A stretch of 64,000 bases of DNA from NORP259 sp041398705 (GTDB taxonomy: Bacteria; Planctomycetota; UBA1135; GCA-002686595): NCBI GenBank assembly GCA_041398705.1, contig JAWKUI010000008.1, positions 151,077-215,076 on the forward strand, in the 5' to 3' direction. Shown here piece after piece: positions 19,111-27,046 of this stretch. Each line of letters begins with the position of its first letter. Within the stretch, counting starts at the first letter, position 1. A program made the translations under genes and the position numbers. The notes beneath the pieces were generated by a model that made no database searches, was not told where the DNA came from, and saw only the letters and a program-made list of their open reading frames with translations.

Positions 19111-21195
19111 GTGAACCCGATGACCAGCGAGAACCCCCTTTTGATCCGTGAGGGCCTGCCGGCTTTTGATCGTATCCGTCCCGAACATGTGGAGCCGGCG
19201 GTGGACGCCATCTTGGCCGAGGCTGAGGGTTTGCTGAAGCAAGCCGAAGCGGCGCCGCTGGGGGATTGGGATGCGCTGATGGAGCCGCGGGCGGCGATGG
19301 ATCGGTTGTTCGAATACGGCTGGTCGCCGATCGGGCATCTGATGGGGGTGGCGAACAGCGACGAGCTGCGCAAGGCGTATGAGGGTTCGTTGCCGAAGAT
19401 CGTGCAGTTCAGCCTGCGTTCGCGGCAGAGCAAGCCGATCTATGAGCGCTTCTGTGCGCTGCGTGATGGAGCGGGTTGGGCTTCGATGGAGTCCGGCAAG
19501 AAACGCATCGTCGAGCAGGCGATCCGCAGCGCCGAGCAGGCGGGCATCGCGCTCGAGGGCGCGCAGCTCGACCGGTTCAACGAGATCTCGCAGGAGCTTT
19601 CGAAGCTGTCCAGCGACTTCTCGAACCACGTGCTGGACGCGACCAAGGCGTTCCACATGGACATCACGAACCCCGCCGACGTGAAGGGCATGCCGGAGAG
19701 CTTCCGCAAGCTCGCGGCGGCGGCCTGGGCCGGTGCGCAGGAAGGTGAGGCCAAGGCGGATGCCGAGAAGGGGCCGTGGCGCGTGACGCTCGACTTCCCG
19801 AGTTTTGGCCCGTTCATGCAGCACTGCCCGAGCAGCGACCTGCGCAAGACGGTCTACATGGCGTACATCACCCGCGCTTCGAGCGGGGAATGGGACAACT
19901 CGCCGCTGATCCTGCGCACGCTCGAGCTGCGCAGGGAGATGGCGGGGCTGCTCGGCTTCGACAACTACGCGGAGCTCAGCCTTTCGAACAAGATGGCCCC
20001 CGACGTAGCCGCCGTGCGCAAGATGAGCGAGGAGCTGCTTACGGCTTCGTTCGAGGGCGGCAAGCGCGACCTGGGCGAGATCAACGATTTGGCCCGGGAG
20101 AACGGCGTCGAAGGACCGCTCAAGCACTGGGACGTGTCCTTCTGGTCCGAGCGCCTGCGCGAGAAGCGCTTCAACTACACCGACGAGGAGTTGCGGCCCT
20201 ACTTCAGCCTGCCGCGCGCCCTCGACGGCCTGTTCTCGCTGGTGCACCGCCTGTTCGGCATCACCGTCAAGGCTGCGGACGGCAAGGCGCCGGTCTGGAA
20301 CAACGATGTGCGTTTCTTCGAGGTCTTTGGCCCCGATGGCGACGCGATCGCAGCGTTCTATCTCGATCCGTACTCCCGCCCGGCCAACAAGCGCGGCGGC
20401 GCGTGGATGGACGATTGCATCAGCCGTGAGGTGAGCGGCGGCCGCAAGCGACTGCCCGTGGCCCACCTGACCTGCAACGGCACGCCGCCGGTAGGGGATA
20501 CGCCGTCGCTGATGACCTTCCGCGAAGTGGAGACCCTCTTCCACGAGTTCGGGCACGGCCTGCAGCACATGCTGACCCGCGTCAACCTGCGCGACGTGTC
20601 CGGGATCAGCGGTGTCGAGTGGGATGCCGTCGAACTGCCGAGCCAGTTCATGGAGAACTGGTGTTACCACAAGCCGACCCTGCTCGGCATGGCGAAGCAC
20701 TACCAGACCGGCGAGACCTTGCCTGAGGAGCTGTTCGAGAAGATCTGCGCGGCGCGCACCTACCACGCCGCGTCGATGCTGCTGCGCCAGCTGCAGTTCG
20801 GCATGGTCGACATGGAGCTGCACTCGAACTACGACCCGAAGGGGTCCAAGACCCCGTTCGACGTGAACATGGAGATCGCCCGCCGCACCTCGGCCATGAC
20901 GCCGATGCCGGAGAACCGTTTCCTGTGCTCGTTCTCGCACATCTTCGCGGGCGGGTATGCCGCCGGCTACTACAGCTACCTGTGGGCCGAGGTGCTTAGC
21001 TCGGACGCCTTCTCGGCCTTCGAGGACGCGGGACTGGATAACGAGAAAGCCGTGGCCGAGACGGGCATGCGCTTCCGCGAGACCGTGCTGGCCGAGGGGG
21101 GCAGCCGCCACCCGATGGACGTCTTCCGGGACTTCCGCGGCCGCGAGCCGAGCACCGAGCCCCTGCTGCGGCACCGGGGCCTGGTGAACGCCTGA
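19111..21195 (+). CDS. prlC: Oligopeptidase A-like M3 metallopeptidase
   Basis: A 694-residue zinc peptidase of family M3. The zinc motif is FHEFGHGLQHML (HEFGH at residues 478-482), and the third ligand is expected at the Glu in GVEWDAVELPSQFMENW. Other family landmarks are DNYAELSLSNKMA, AAFYLDPYSRPANKRGGAW and HIFAGGYAAGYYSYLWAE. It degrades short peptides and cleaved signal peptides in the cytoplasm. The start may be GTG at 19111 or ATG at 19120; neither has a clear ribosome binding site. A strong hairpin follows. Confidence 0.93.
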   Translation: MNPMTSENPLLIREGLPAFDRIRPEHVEPAVDAILAEAEGLLKQAEAAPLGDWDALMEPRAAMDRLFEYGWSPIGHLMGVANSDELRKAYEGSLPKIVQFSLRSRQSKPIYERFCALRDGAGWASMESGKKRIVEQAIRSAEQAGIALEGAQLDRFNEISQELSKLSSDFSNHVLDATKAFHMDITNPADVKGMPESFRKLAAAAWAGAQEGEAKADAEKGPWRVTLDFPSFGPFMQHCPSSDLRKTVYMAYITRASSGEWDNSPLILRTLELRREMAGLLGFDNYAELSLSNKMAPDVAAVRKMSEELLTASFEGGKRDLGEINDLARENGVEGPLKHWDVSFWSERLREKRFNYTDEELRPYFSLPRALDGLFSLVHRLFGITVKAADGKAPVWNNDVRFFEVFGPDGDAIAAFYLDPYSRPANKRGGAWMDDCISREVSGGRKRLPVAHLTCNGTPPVGDTPSLMTFREVETLFHEFGHGLQHMLTRVNLRDVSGISGVEWDAVELPSQFMENWCYHKPTLLGMAKHYQTGETLPEELFEKICAARTYHAASMLLRQLQFGMVDMELHSNYDPKGSKTPFDVNMEIARRTSAMTPMPENRFLCSFSHIFAGGYAAGYYSYLWAEVLSSDAFSAFEDAGLDNEKAVAETGMRFRETVLAEGGSRHPMDVFRDFRGREPSTEPLLRHRGLVNA

Positions 21196-21214
21196 TCCCC
21201 GGCTGGATCGGCCT

Positions 21215-21253
21215 GGCGCGCCCGCGTCCCCTGCTCGGGGGTGCGGGCGCGCC
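21215..21253 (+). terminator. Hairpin downstream of the M3 peptidase
   Basis: GGCGCGCCCGC and GCGGGCGCGCC form a perfect 11-bp stem, continued by CCCC/GGGG, 20 bases after the stop. GC-rich without a T-tract. Confidence 0.6.
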
Positions 21254-21419
21254 CGTTCCGGGGGTTCTGTACCGCTTCGGAACATTTCCGGTACACGGAG
21301 AGGGAGAAGGGTCGCGGATCACGCTCCGGTAGGGAAATGGGGCTTCCAAGCTCGCCCAACCGGGTATTGCTTTGCGGAAGGCCTGCACAAGAACCCTCCA
21401 GCTCACCCTGCTACCGACC

Positions 21420-23120
21420 ATGACCTTGCGTCCCTGCACCTCTCTCGTCCTTGGCCTCCTGGCCACCTCTCCGCTGCTCGCCCAGACCTGTGACGTGCGC
21501 CTGACCGGAGGCGATATCAACGGCGCCGAGAAGGTTGGTGCGAGCCTTTGGAAGTCCGGCAATTTGGTGTTCTCGGGGGCGCCGGGTGAGCACGTGAACG
21601 GGGTCTCGATCAACGGGGGCGCCGTGTACGTACACGAGAAGGACACGCTGACCGGCGCCTGGACCGAGATCGCCAAGCTCGAGCCGACTTCGCTGGTGGC
21701 CCGCGAGAACTTCGGCACGGACTTGGATGGTCAGGGAAACACCCTCGTCATCGGCGCGCCCGACCAGAGCCCGATCGTCGCGACGACCACGGGTTCGGTG
21801 TTCGTCATGAGCCATGGCGGCAACGGAGTCAACTGGACGGTCGACCAGGTGCTGACCCCCAGCGACGGTGCGATCGGCGACCAATTCGGCATGTCCGTGG
21901 CCATCAGCGGCAACTACATCATTGTGGGCTCCCCCGGAAACGACGAGACCGCGACCAACCGCGGTGCGGCCTACGTGTTCGAGAACATCGGCGGGGTCTG
22001 GACGGAAGTGCAGAAGATCTTGGCCCCCGCGGGCACTACCGGATCGGGTTACGGCGATGTGGTCGAAATCGAAGGCGATGTGATGTTGATCGGTTCGTCC
22101 TTTGCGAACCTTGGCGGCATCAACGGGGGTCTGCTCGAAGCATATATGCTCGACGGGGCCGGAATCTGGCAAGAGCACCAGCACGTCACCGGCTCGGCGA
22201 TGAACATCGCGGACTACTACGCCTCTTCGATCAGCTTCACCGGCGGGGTGTTGGCCGTGGGATCGGCCAACGACGACGATGTGGTGAACAACTGCGGTTC
22301 GGTCTACGTGTTCCGCTGGGACGCGCTGAACATGCTGTTCCTCCAAGAGGCGCGCCTGGTGCGCACGGTGCCCGTGCCTTCGGACTTCCTCGGGCGTAGC
22401 GTGCACACCGACGGGGTGCGCGTCATCGCCGGGGGCGATGGTTTTGACCCGGCCGGCGGCGCCGTGGTGTTCGAGCAGAACGGCGGGGTATGGGGCGTGT
22501 TCCGCGAGGTCATGCCGCAGGAACTCGGTCCGAACGGCGGGGCGGGTGCTGCGGTGTTCGTCGATGGCGACACGTCCCTGCTTGGGGACGTCACCGATAG
22601 CACGTTCTTCTTCCAGAACGGCGCGACCTTCGTCACCAACCTGACCATTCCCGATGCGAACGGCAACGGCATCGGCGACTGGTGTGAGAGCCTCGGCGTG
22701 AACTACTGCTCGCCGAACGTCGTCAACTCGACGGGGCAGTCGGGCGTGATCTCCGCGGTGGGGTCCTCCTTCGTCGCGGACAACACGTTGACCCTGGAAG
22801 TGGCGCAGCTGCCGAACTTCGTCTTCGGCATCTTCATCACCAGCCAGACCCAAGGCCTGATCGCGAACCCCGGCGGCGCCGACGGCAACTTGTGCCTCAG
22901 CGGGGCCATCGGCCGGTACAACCAGGGGGGGCAGATCTTCGGTACGAGCGGCTCGGGCACCGGCTCCTTGGTGCTGGACCTGACCATGACCCCGACCCCG
23001 AACACTCCGGTGGCGGTGATGGCCGGGGAGACCTGGAACTTCCAGGCTTGGTACCGCGACTTCTACAACAACACCTCGCACTCGAACTTCACGGACGCGA
23101 TTTCGATCACGTTCCAATGA
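21420..23120 (+). CDS. Secreted FG-GAP repeat protein with shared C-terminal domain
   Basis: A 566-residue protein with a signal peptide (residues 1-22). About seven FG-GAP/integrin-like beta-propeller blades cover residues ~25-420; the repeated pattern is a strand plus GAAYVFEN or GSVYVFRWD, preceded by FGMSVAISGNYIIVGSPGND. The C-terminal ~130 residues begin VNYCSPNVVNSTGQ and end TWNFQAWYRDF plus SNFTDAISITF, the domain shared with four other exported proteins here. Propellers of this type usually bind ligands or sit on the cell surface. The ATG at 21420 was chosen for its signal peptide. Palindromic element P2 follows the stop by 21 bases. Confidence 0.83.
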   Translation: MTLRPCTSLVLGLLATSPLLAQTCDVRLTGGDINGAEKVGASLWKSGNLVFSGAPGEHVNGVSINGGAVYVHEKDTLTGAWTEIAKLEPTSLVARENFGTDLDGQGNTLVIGAPDQSPIVATTTGSVFVMSHGGNGVNWTVDQVLTPSDGAIGDQFGMSVAISGNYIIVGSPGNDETATNRGAAYVFENIGGVWTEVQKILAPAGTTGSGYGDVVEIEGDVMLIGSSFANLGGINGGLLEAYMLDGAGIWQEHQHVTGSAMNIADYYASSISFTGGVLAVGSANDDDVVNNCGSVYVFRWDALNMLFLQEARLVRTVPVPSDFLGRSVHTDGVRVIAGGDGFDPAGGAVVFEQNGGVWGVFREVMPQELGPNGGAGAAVFVDGDTSLLGDVTDSTFFFQNGATFVTNLTIPDANGNGIGDWCESLGVNYCSPNVVNSTGQSGVISAVGSSFVADNTLTLEVAQLPNFVFGIFITSQTQGLIANPGGADGNLCLSGAIGRYNQGGQIFGTSGSGTGSLVLDLTMTPTPNTPVAVMAGETWNFQAWYRDFYNNTSHSNFTDAISITFQ

Positions 23121-23141
23121 GGGTGCGTGGGGCCCGCCTGG

Positions 23142-23281
23142 GCCCTGTGTGATCGGAATAACGTAACGTACGGAAGAATAGCCCTGGGTGTACAGCCGGC
23201 GGAACGCCGGCTGTACACCTCGAATAACGTGACAACTTTAAACCCGCTTCCGTACGTTACGTTATTCCGATCACACAGGGC
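23142..23281. repeat. Long palindromic element, copy P2
   Basis: Lies between two same-strand genes. The right arm (GAATAACG at 23222 through CGTTATTCC at about 23268) is complete. The left arm keeps only its outer half, AATAACGTAACGTACGGAAG, and lacks the inner half. The inner stem is GGTGTACAGCCGGCG paired with its complement around GAA at 23202-23204, a sequence found in no other copy. The outer 15 bases (GCCCTGTGTGATCGG) are perfectly inverted on both sides. The element ends 10 bases before the ATG of the next gene. Confidence 0.88.
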
Positions 23282-23291
23282 GCCATTGCCA

Positions 23292-24602
23292 ATGATCCAG
23301 AACCTCCTCCTGCTGACCCTGATCGCGCTTGCACAGGATGCCCCCGATTCCGCCGCGAAGCTGGCCGAGGCCCAGTCCCTGTTGCCGCAATACCAGGGAG
23401 AGCACCGCTACCTACTGACGGAGATCGATCGGGCGCGGGTGCAACAGGCGGTGGATCTACTCCAGGGCACAACGGAGGCGGAGGGACTGCGTTGGCGGGC
23501 CCATGCGGAAGTGCTGCTTGGAGAAGATCAATTGAGCCGAGGCGATCGTGGGCCTGGCCGCGAATCCATGCTCCGGGCGCACGCCGACCTCAGTGCTGCG
23601 TTGGTCCAGGAGCCGGGGGATCCGTGGACCTGGTATGCACGCGGCCTAGCCTATCGTCGCCTGGGATTGACCTTGCGGGCGATCGAGGATCTGGAGCACT
23701 GCCTGCTGCTGACCGAGGGCCAACCGGGATTCGTGCGCTTCAAGGCCCAGACGTGGTTGGTAGAGCTCTACCTGGACGTCCTTGACTTGCAAAGCGCCCA
23801 GAGCCGGATCGCGCAGCACTTCCAGGAGAACGGCAACGATCCCTGGGACCGCAGCATGGCGGATCTCGAGCTCCTCTTGCGCAGTCGGCAGTTCGAGCGG
23901 GCTGCCGAGTTTCTTGGGACGCTGGCCCAGCGGCCCGATTGCGATGGGCAATCGGTTCTGCATGAGCAGCTCGGCTACGTGCTGGGTCTGTTGGGAAAGA
24001 ACCGGGAAGCGTGTGAGTCATTGGAGCGGGCGTTGGCCCGCGAACAACAGCCATCGGTGTACCCGCGCATCTGGCTCTGCATTTTCAGCGGCCTGGCAGA
24101 AGAGTCGCGGCACGAACTGGCGCGATTCGTGGAACATCCTCCCCGGGGCATGGCTTCGTGGGACCTGGACTTGGCCCGGTTTGTCTTGGGGAACTTGTCC
24201 CACGATCAATTCCTCGCAGCAGCGGATCGGGAAAAGGCGCGACGGTTGGAATCGGCAGAGGACATCGCTTTGTTTGATGGCGAGGTGGGGTTCTACGAGG
24301 GGTGGCGGTACGAGTTCGAGGGCCAGAGGAGCCTTGCGGCCACGGCCTATGGTCGCGTGCTGCAGTCTTGGCCCGAGCGATTCCATTGGGAGTGGTCCTT
24401 CGCAAGGCAGCGATTTCAGGCGCTGGGGCAAGGAAGACGCGTAGCCCTTCCTCCCATGGATCGACCCCCGATCGTCTGGCACCGGTTCGGCGCAGGGGAA
24501 TCCCAGGCGATTGGCGGGCCGGAACAGGCCGAGGTTGGGGATCTGTTGCTTGGGTCCGACTGGCTGGGCAGGTCCGTCAACACGGTCGTAGGTTTGAGAT
24601 AA
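23292..24602 (+). CDS. Exported TPR-repeat protein
   Basis: A 436-residue protein with a short hydrophobic N-terminus (MIQNLLLLTLIALAQ) likely to be a signal peptide. Residues ~70-300 form tetratricopeptide-like helical pairs (WTWYARGLAYRRLGLTLRAIEDLEHCL; RQFERAAEFLGTLAQ; GYVLGLLGKNREACESLERAL). The C-terminus is a separate unrecognised segment containing LAATAYGRVLQSWPERFHWEW. TPR proteins are scaffolds; no partner can be named. The start sits only 10 bases after palindrome P2, so the untranslated leader is largely element-derived. Confidence 0.7.
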   Translation: MIQNLLLLTLIALAQDAPDSAAKLAEAQSLLPQYQGEHRYLLTEIDRARVQQAVDLLQGTTEAEGLRWRAHAEVLLGEDQLSRGDRGPGRESMLRAHADLSAALVQEPGDPWTWYARGLAYRRLGLTLRAIEDLEHCLLLTEGQPGFVRFKAQTWLVELYLDVLDLQSAQSRIAQHFQENGNDPWDRSMADLELLLRSRQFERAAEFLGTLAQRPDCDGQSVLHEQLGYVLGLLGKNREACESLERALAREQQPSVYPRIWLCIFSGLAEESRHELARFVEHPPRGMASWDLDLARFVLGNLSHDQFLAAADREKARRLESAEDIALFDGEVGFYEGWRYEFEGQRSLAATAYGRVLQSWPERFHWEWSFARQRFQALGQGRRVALPPMDRPPIVWHRFGAGESQAIGGPEQAEVGDLLLGSDWLGRSVNTVVGLR

Positions 24603-24944
24603 AGGACGAGCTCCTTCCCAGGTTTGGGGACTGGGTTTCCATTCGATCTACCGGGTCGATCGATGAACGTGGTTCATGCCGCCTGGGCCTGCAGCCGGCC
24701 CGGGAAACGCAACTTCGTGCTGCATACCCAGCGTTACGGGGGCGCAGCGCACGAAGTTTGATCCTGGTAGTCGCCCCAGTACTTTCCAGGAAAACACTCC
24801 GTTTCGGTTTCGATTCGTATCGTTCGGAATGAACGGAGCGAATTGCCAATCTCGGAACGGAACGGGAAACATTTATCCAAATCCCCGCCGCGCTGCGGAA
24901 AGGAATTCCGATGAGGGCTCTGTACCTGCTGCACCCATTCATTC
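24603..24944. other. Intergenic region before the GGDEF gene
   Basis: 342 bases without a supported gene. It holds a stem-loop at 24711-24758 (AACTTCGTGC paired with GCACGAAGTT, with a partly pairing GC-rich top). The lower GC content of 24770-24860 suggests a promoter area. I compared it with the c-di-GMP-I riboswitch pattern and found no match. An ATG at 24911 with AAAGGA upstream opens a short frame overlapping the next gene, probably fortuitous. Confidence 0.4.
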
Positions 24945-26582
24945 ATGTCCGCTGCAATCCTTCCCACGCCCACCCCGTCCGCTCCGGATCAACCGATCCG
25001 GGTCCTGTCGGTAGAGGACAACGAAGACGATTTCGAGTTGTTGCGTCGCCAATTGTCAGCGTTTCGCTACATCGCGATCGACAATGTGCACGACTTCAAC
25101 CAATCGGTCAGTGCATTGGAGAAGGCCAGCTACGACGTGGTGATTCTGGACCTGGGACTCCCCGATAGCGACGGCTTGCAGGCGCTCGAACGCCTGCGTG
25201 CGGTGCATCCTGAAATCCCGGTGGTTGTGCTCACCGGCGATGCGGACCATCGCACCTGCGTGCAGGCGGCAAAAGCCGACGCGCAGGCGTTTCTGGTAAA
25301 GGGGGAAATCAACGGCGAGGGAGTTTTGCGGTCCATTCTCCAGGCCGTGGCGCGCAATGCCAACCACTTGGAAGAAGTGCGTTCCGCTACGGCGCTGGAG
25401 GTTGCTGCCCATCGCGATGCCCTGACCGGGGCCCTCAATCGGCGAGGTTTGCAAAAGGCAATGGCGGGAGGCCTGGCGAACCGGGCGTATGCGCTGCTGA
25501 TCGATTGCGACGATTTCAAGGCGATCAACTCGAACTTCGGGCATGCGGGCGGGGATCACATTCTCCAGGTGATCACACGCCGATTGGGGAATGCGCTCCG
25601 GGAATCCGATGTACTGGCGCGTGTCGGGGGAGATGAATTCCTCGTACTGCTCGGCAGTGTCACCCGCGAGCAGGCCATGGACACTGCGGACCGCCTTCGG
25701 GCAGTCATTGCGGATCGGCCGGTGGAGTACGAGAAGGCGCACATCCATACCACGGTCAGCATCGGAGTGGCCAAAGTCCGGACATCGGAACCGGATATCG
25801 AGGTCCTGTTGCGAATTACCCGCAGGGCCCTTCAGGATAGCAAGGATCAGGGGAAGAACAGAGTTTGCCTCGACGCCGAGTTCAAGCCGTCCTTGCCTAG
25901 TGTGGTCCGGATGCAATTCCGAACGATTGCCAGTGCGGCTTCAGGCAAGGTGTTTGCCCATGAAGCGGTGCTAGCGGGTGGAGGGGCTTGGTCGAGCGCA
26001 GCCGCCTTGGAGACCCGCGCGCGGGCTGCAGGGCGGAGCCTCGAGTTGGACATGATCTATGTGCGCAATGCCCTGCGGATGGCAGAAGGCATGAGTCCAG
26101 ACAGTCGCCTGGTCCTTGTGTTGCGACCGGAATTGGTCACACGGTGCTACAAGGAGTTTGCCCACGAGCTAATCCAGTGGAGAGGCCAGGCAGAGGTACT
26201 CCTCGAATTGGCGCCCCCGGGGATGGAATGCAGTTTGGTCGACATCGCGAAAGCGCTTGAGGTTCTGCGTCCCCTGGTCGGAGGGATCATGGTCGAAAAC
26301 CTGTCCCACCCTCGGTGGCACCTGGACATGCTGCTTGCGCTGCAACCGGACTATGCAAAGATTCCTCTGGGAAACCCGGACGATCTGGAAGAGGACGCCA
26401 ACCTTCTGGACACCCTCCTTCGGGAAGTCGTGTTCAGCAGGCAATGCGGATGCCACCCGATCGTCTCAAGCGTCACATCGATGGATGACGTTGCATTGGC
26501 CAAGATCCTGCACGTGGACTTGGTTGCGGGGCCCTGGTTAGATCGGATCGGAGTGGCCAGGAGCAGCTCCAAGACCGGTTGA
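24945..26582 (+). CDS. Response regulator with GGDEF and degenerate EAL-like domain
   Basis: A 545-residue signalling protein. Residues ~18-140 are a receiver domain (VEDNEDD acidic pocket, phosphoacceptor Asp in VILDLGLPDSDG, conserved Lys in FLVKG). Residues ~150-310 are a diguanylate cyclase domain with intact GGDEF (about 227-231) and an RESD motif five residues before it, which is the product-inhibition I-site. The C-terminal ~220 residues resemble an EAL domain (HEAVLAGGG, LELDMIYVRNAL) but lack most catalytic residues, so hydrolysis is unlikely. Expected role: phosphorylation-controlled c-di-GMP synthesis. Its 3' end overlaps the convergent regulator gene by 45 bases. Confidence 0.85.
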   Translation: MSAAILPTPTPSAPDQPIRVLSVEDNEDDFELLRRQLSAFRYIAIDNVHDFNQSVSALEKASYDVVILDLGLPDSDGLQALERLRAVHPEIPVVVLTGDADHRTCVQAAKADAQAFLVKGEINGEGVLRSILQAVARNANHLEEVRSATALEVAAHRDALTGALNRRGLQKAMAGGLANRAYALLIDCDDFKAINSNFGHAGGDHILQVITRRLGNALRESDVLARVGGDEFLVLLGSVTREQAMDTADRLRAVIADRPVEYEKAHIHTTVSIGVAKVRTSEPDIEVLLRITRRALQDSKDQGKNRVCLDAEFKPSLPSVVRMQFRTIASAASGKVFAHEAVLAGGGAWSSAAALETRARAAGRSLELDMIYVRNALRMAEGMSPDSRLVLVLRPELVTRCYKEFAHELIQWRGQAEVLLELAPPGMECSLVDIAKALEVLRPLVGGIMVENLSHPRWHLDMLLALQPDYAKIPLGNPDDLEEDANLLDTLLREVVFSRQCGCHPIVSSVTSMDDVALAKILHVDLVAGPWLDRIGVARSSSKTG

Positions 26583-27044
26583 TTGCGGACTCTTAAGGCG
26601 GCCGGCAAGGGCACCCCGGCGATAGGGGTGCATCCAGTATTGTGTGACACAGTGCAGGGTATCGACCAGCGCTTCGAAGCCATAGGGTTTGACGAAGTAG
26701 CCATCGCACCCCGCTGCATAACATGTGGCAATGTCCGAATGGGCTGCGGACGTTGTCAGCATGACTACGGGCATGGCAAAGCCCAATGGATGTCGTTTGA
26801 TCCCCTGGACAACCTCTTGTCCAGAAATGTCCGGCAGGTTGATATCGACCAGAATCAGGCCAGGAAGGCGGGTGTTCGGGTCTGAACCGTCGGCCAGGGT
26901 ACGGAGGGCGTGGGTTCCACTGTCTAGGATCTCAAGCGGATAGGTGGGAGCGATCTTGCGGAACGCGGCCTGCACCAACGCTTGATCATCCGGATTGTCT
27001 TCGATGACCCAGATTTGGTTGGAGATGCGGGAGAGTCGGTCCAT
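26538..27044 (-). CDS. Single-domain response regulator (Rcp1-like)
   Basis: A 168-residue protein that is almost entirely a receiver domain: acidic pair in VIEDNPDDQALV, phosphoacceptor Asp in LILVDINLPDISG, conserved Thr in VMLTTSAAHSD and Lys in YFVKPYGFEAL. The PDDQALVQAAFRK and INLPDISG patterns are those of Rcp1-type regulators that usually pair with PAS/phytochrome-like kinases. The gene starts two bases after the stop of the large kinase on the same strand, so the two are surely one operon and likely partners. The C-terminal ~35 residues are a Pro/Gly-rich tail. Confidence 0.88.
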   Translation of the reverse strand: MDRLSRISNQIWVIEDNPDDQALVQAAFRKIAPTYPLEILDSGTHALRTLADGSDPNTRLPGLILVDINLPDISGQEVVQGIKRHPLGFAMPVVMLTTSAAHSDIATCYAAGCDGYFVKPYGFEALVDTLHCVTQYWMHPYRRGALAGRLKSPQSTGLGAAPGHSDPI

Positions 27045-27046
27045 GT

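Noticed and set aside
23127..23291. Upstream extension of the TPR gene through palindrome P2, and similar extensions through P5, P7 and P8
   Set aside because: The extra residues (such as NNVTYG and TLNPLPYVT) are just translated element arms and recur at several loci in different frames.
24603..24944. c-di-GMP riboswitch before the GGDEF gene
   Set aside because: There is a stem-loop, but the conserved bases of the c-di-GMP-I aptamer are missing.
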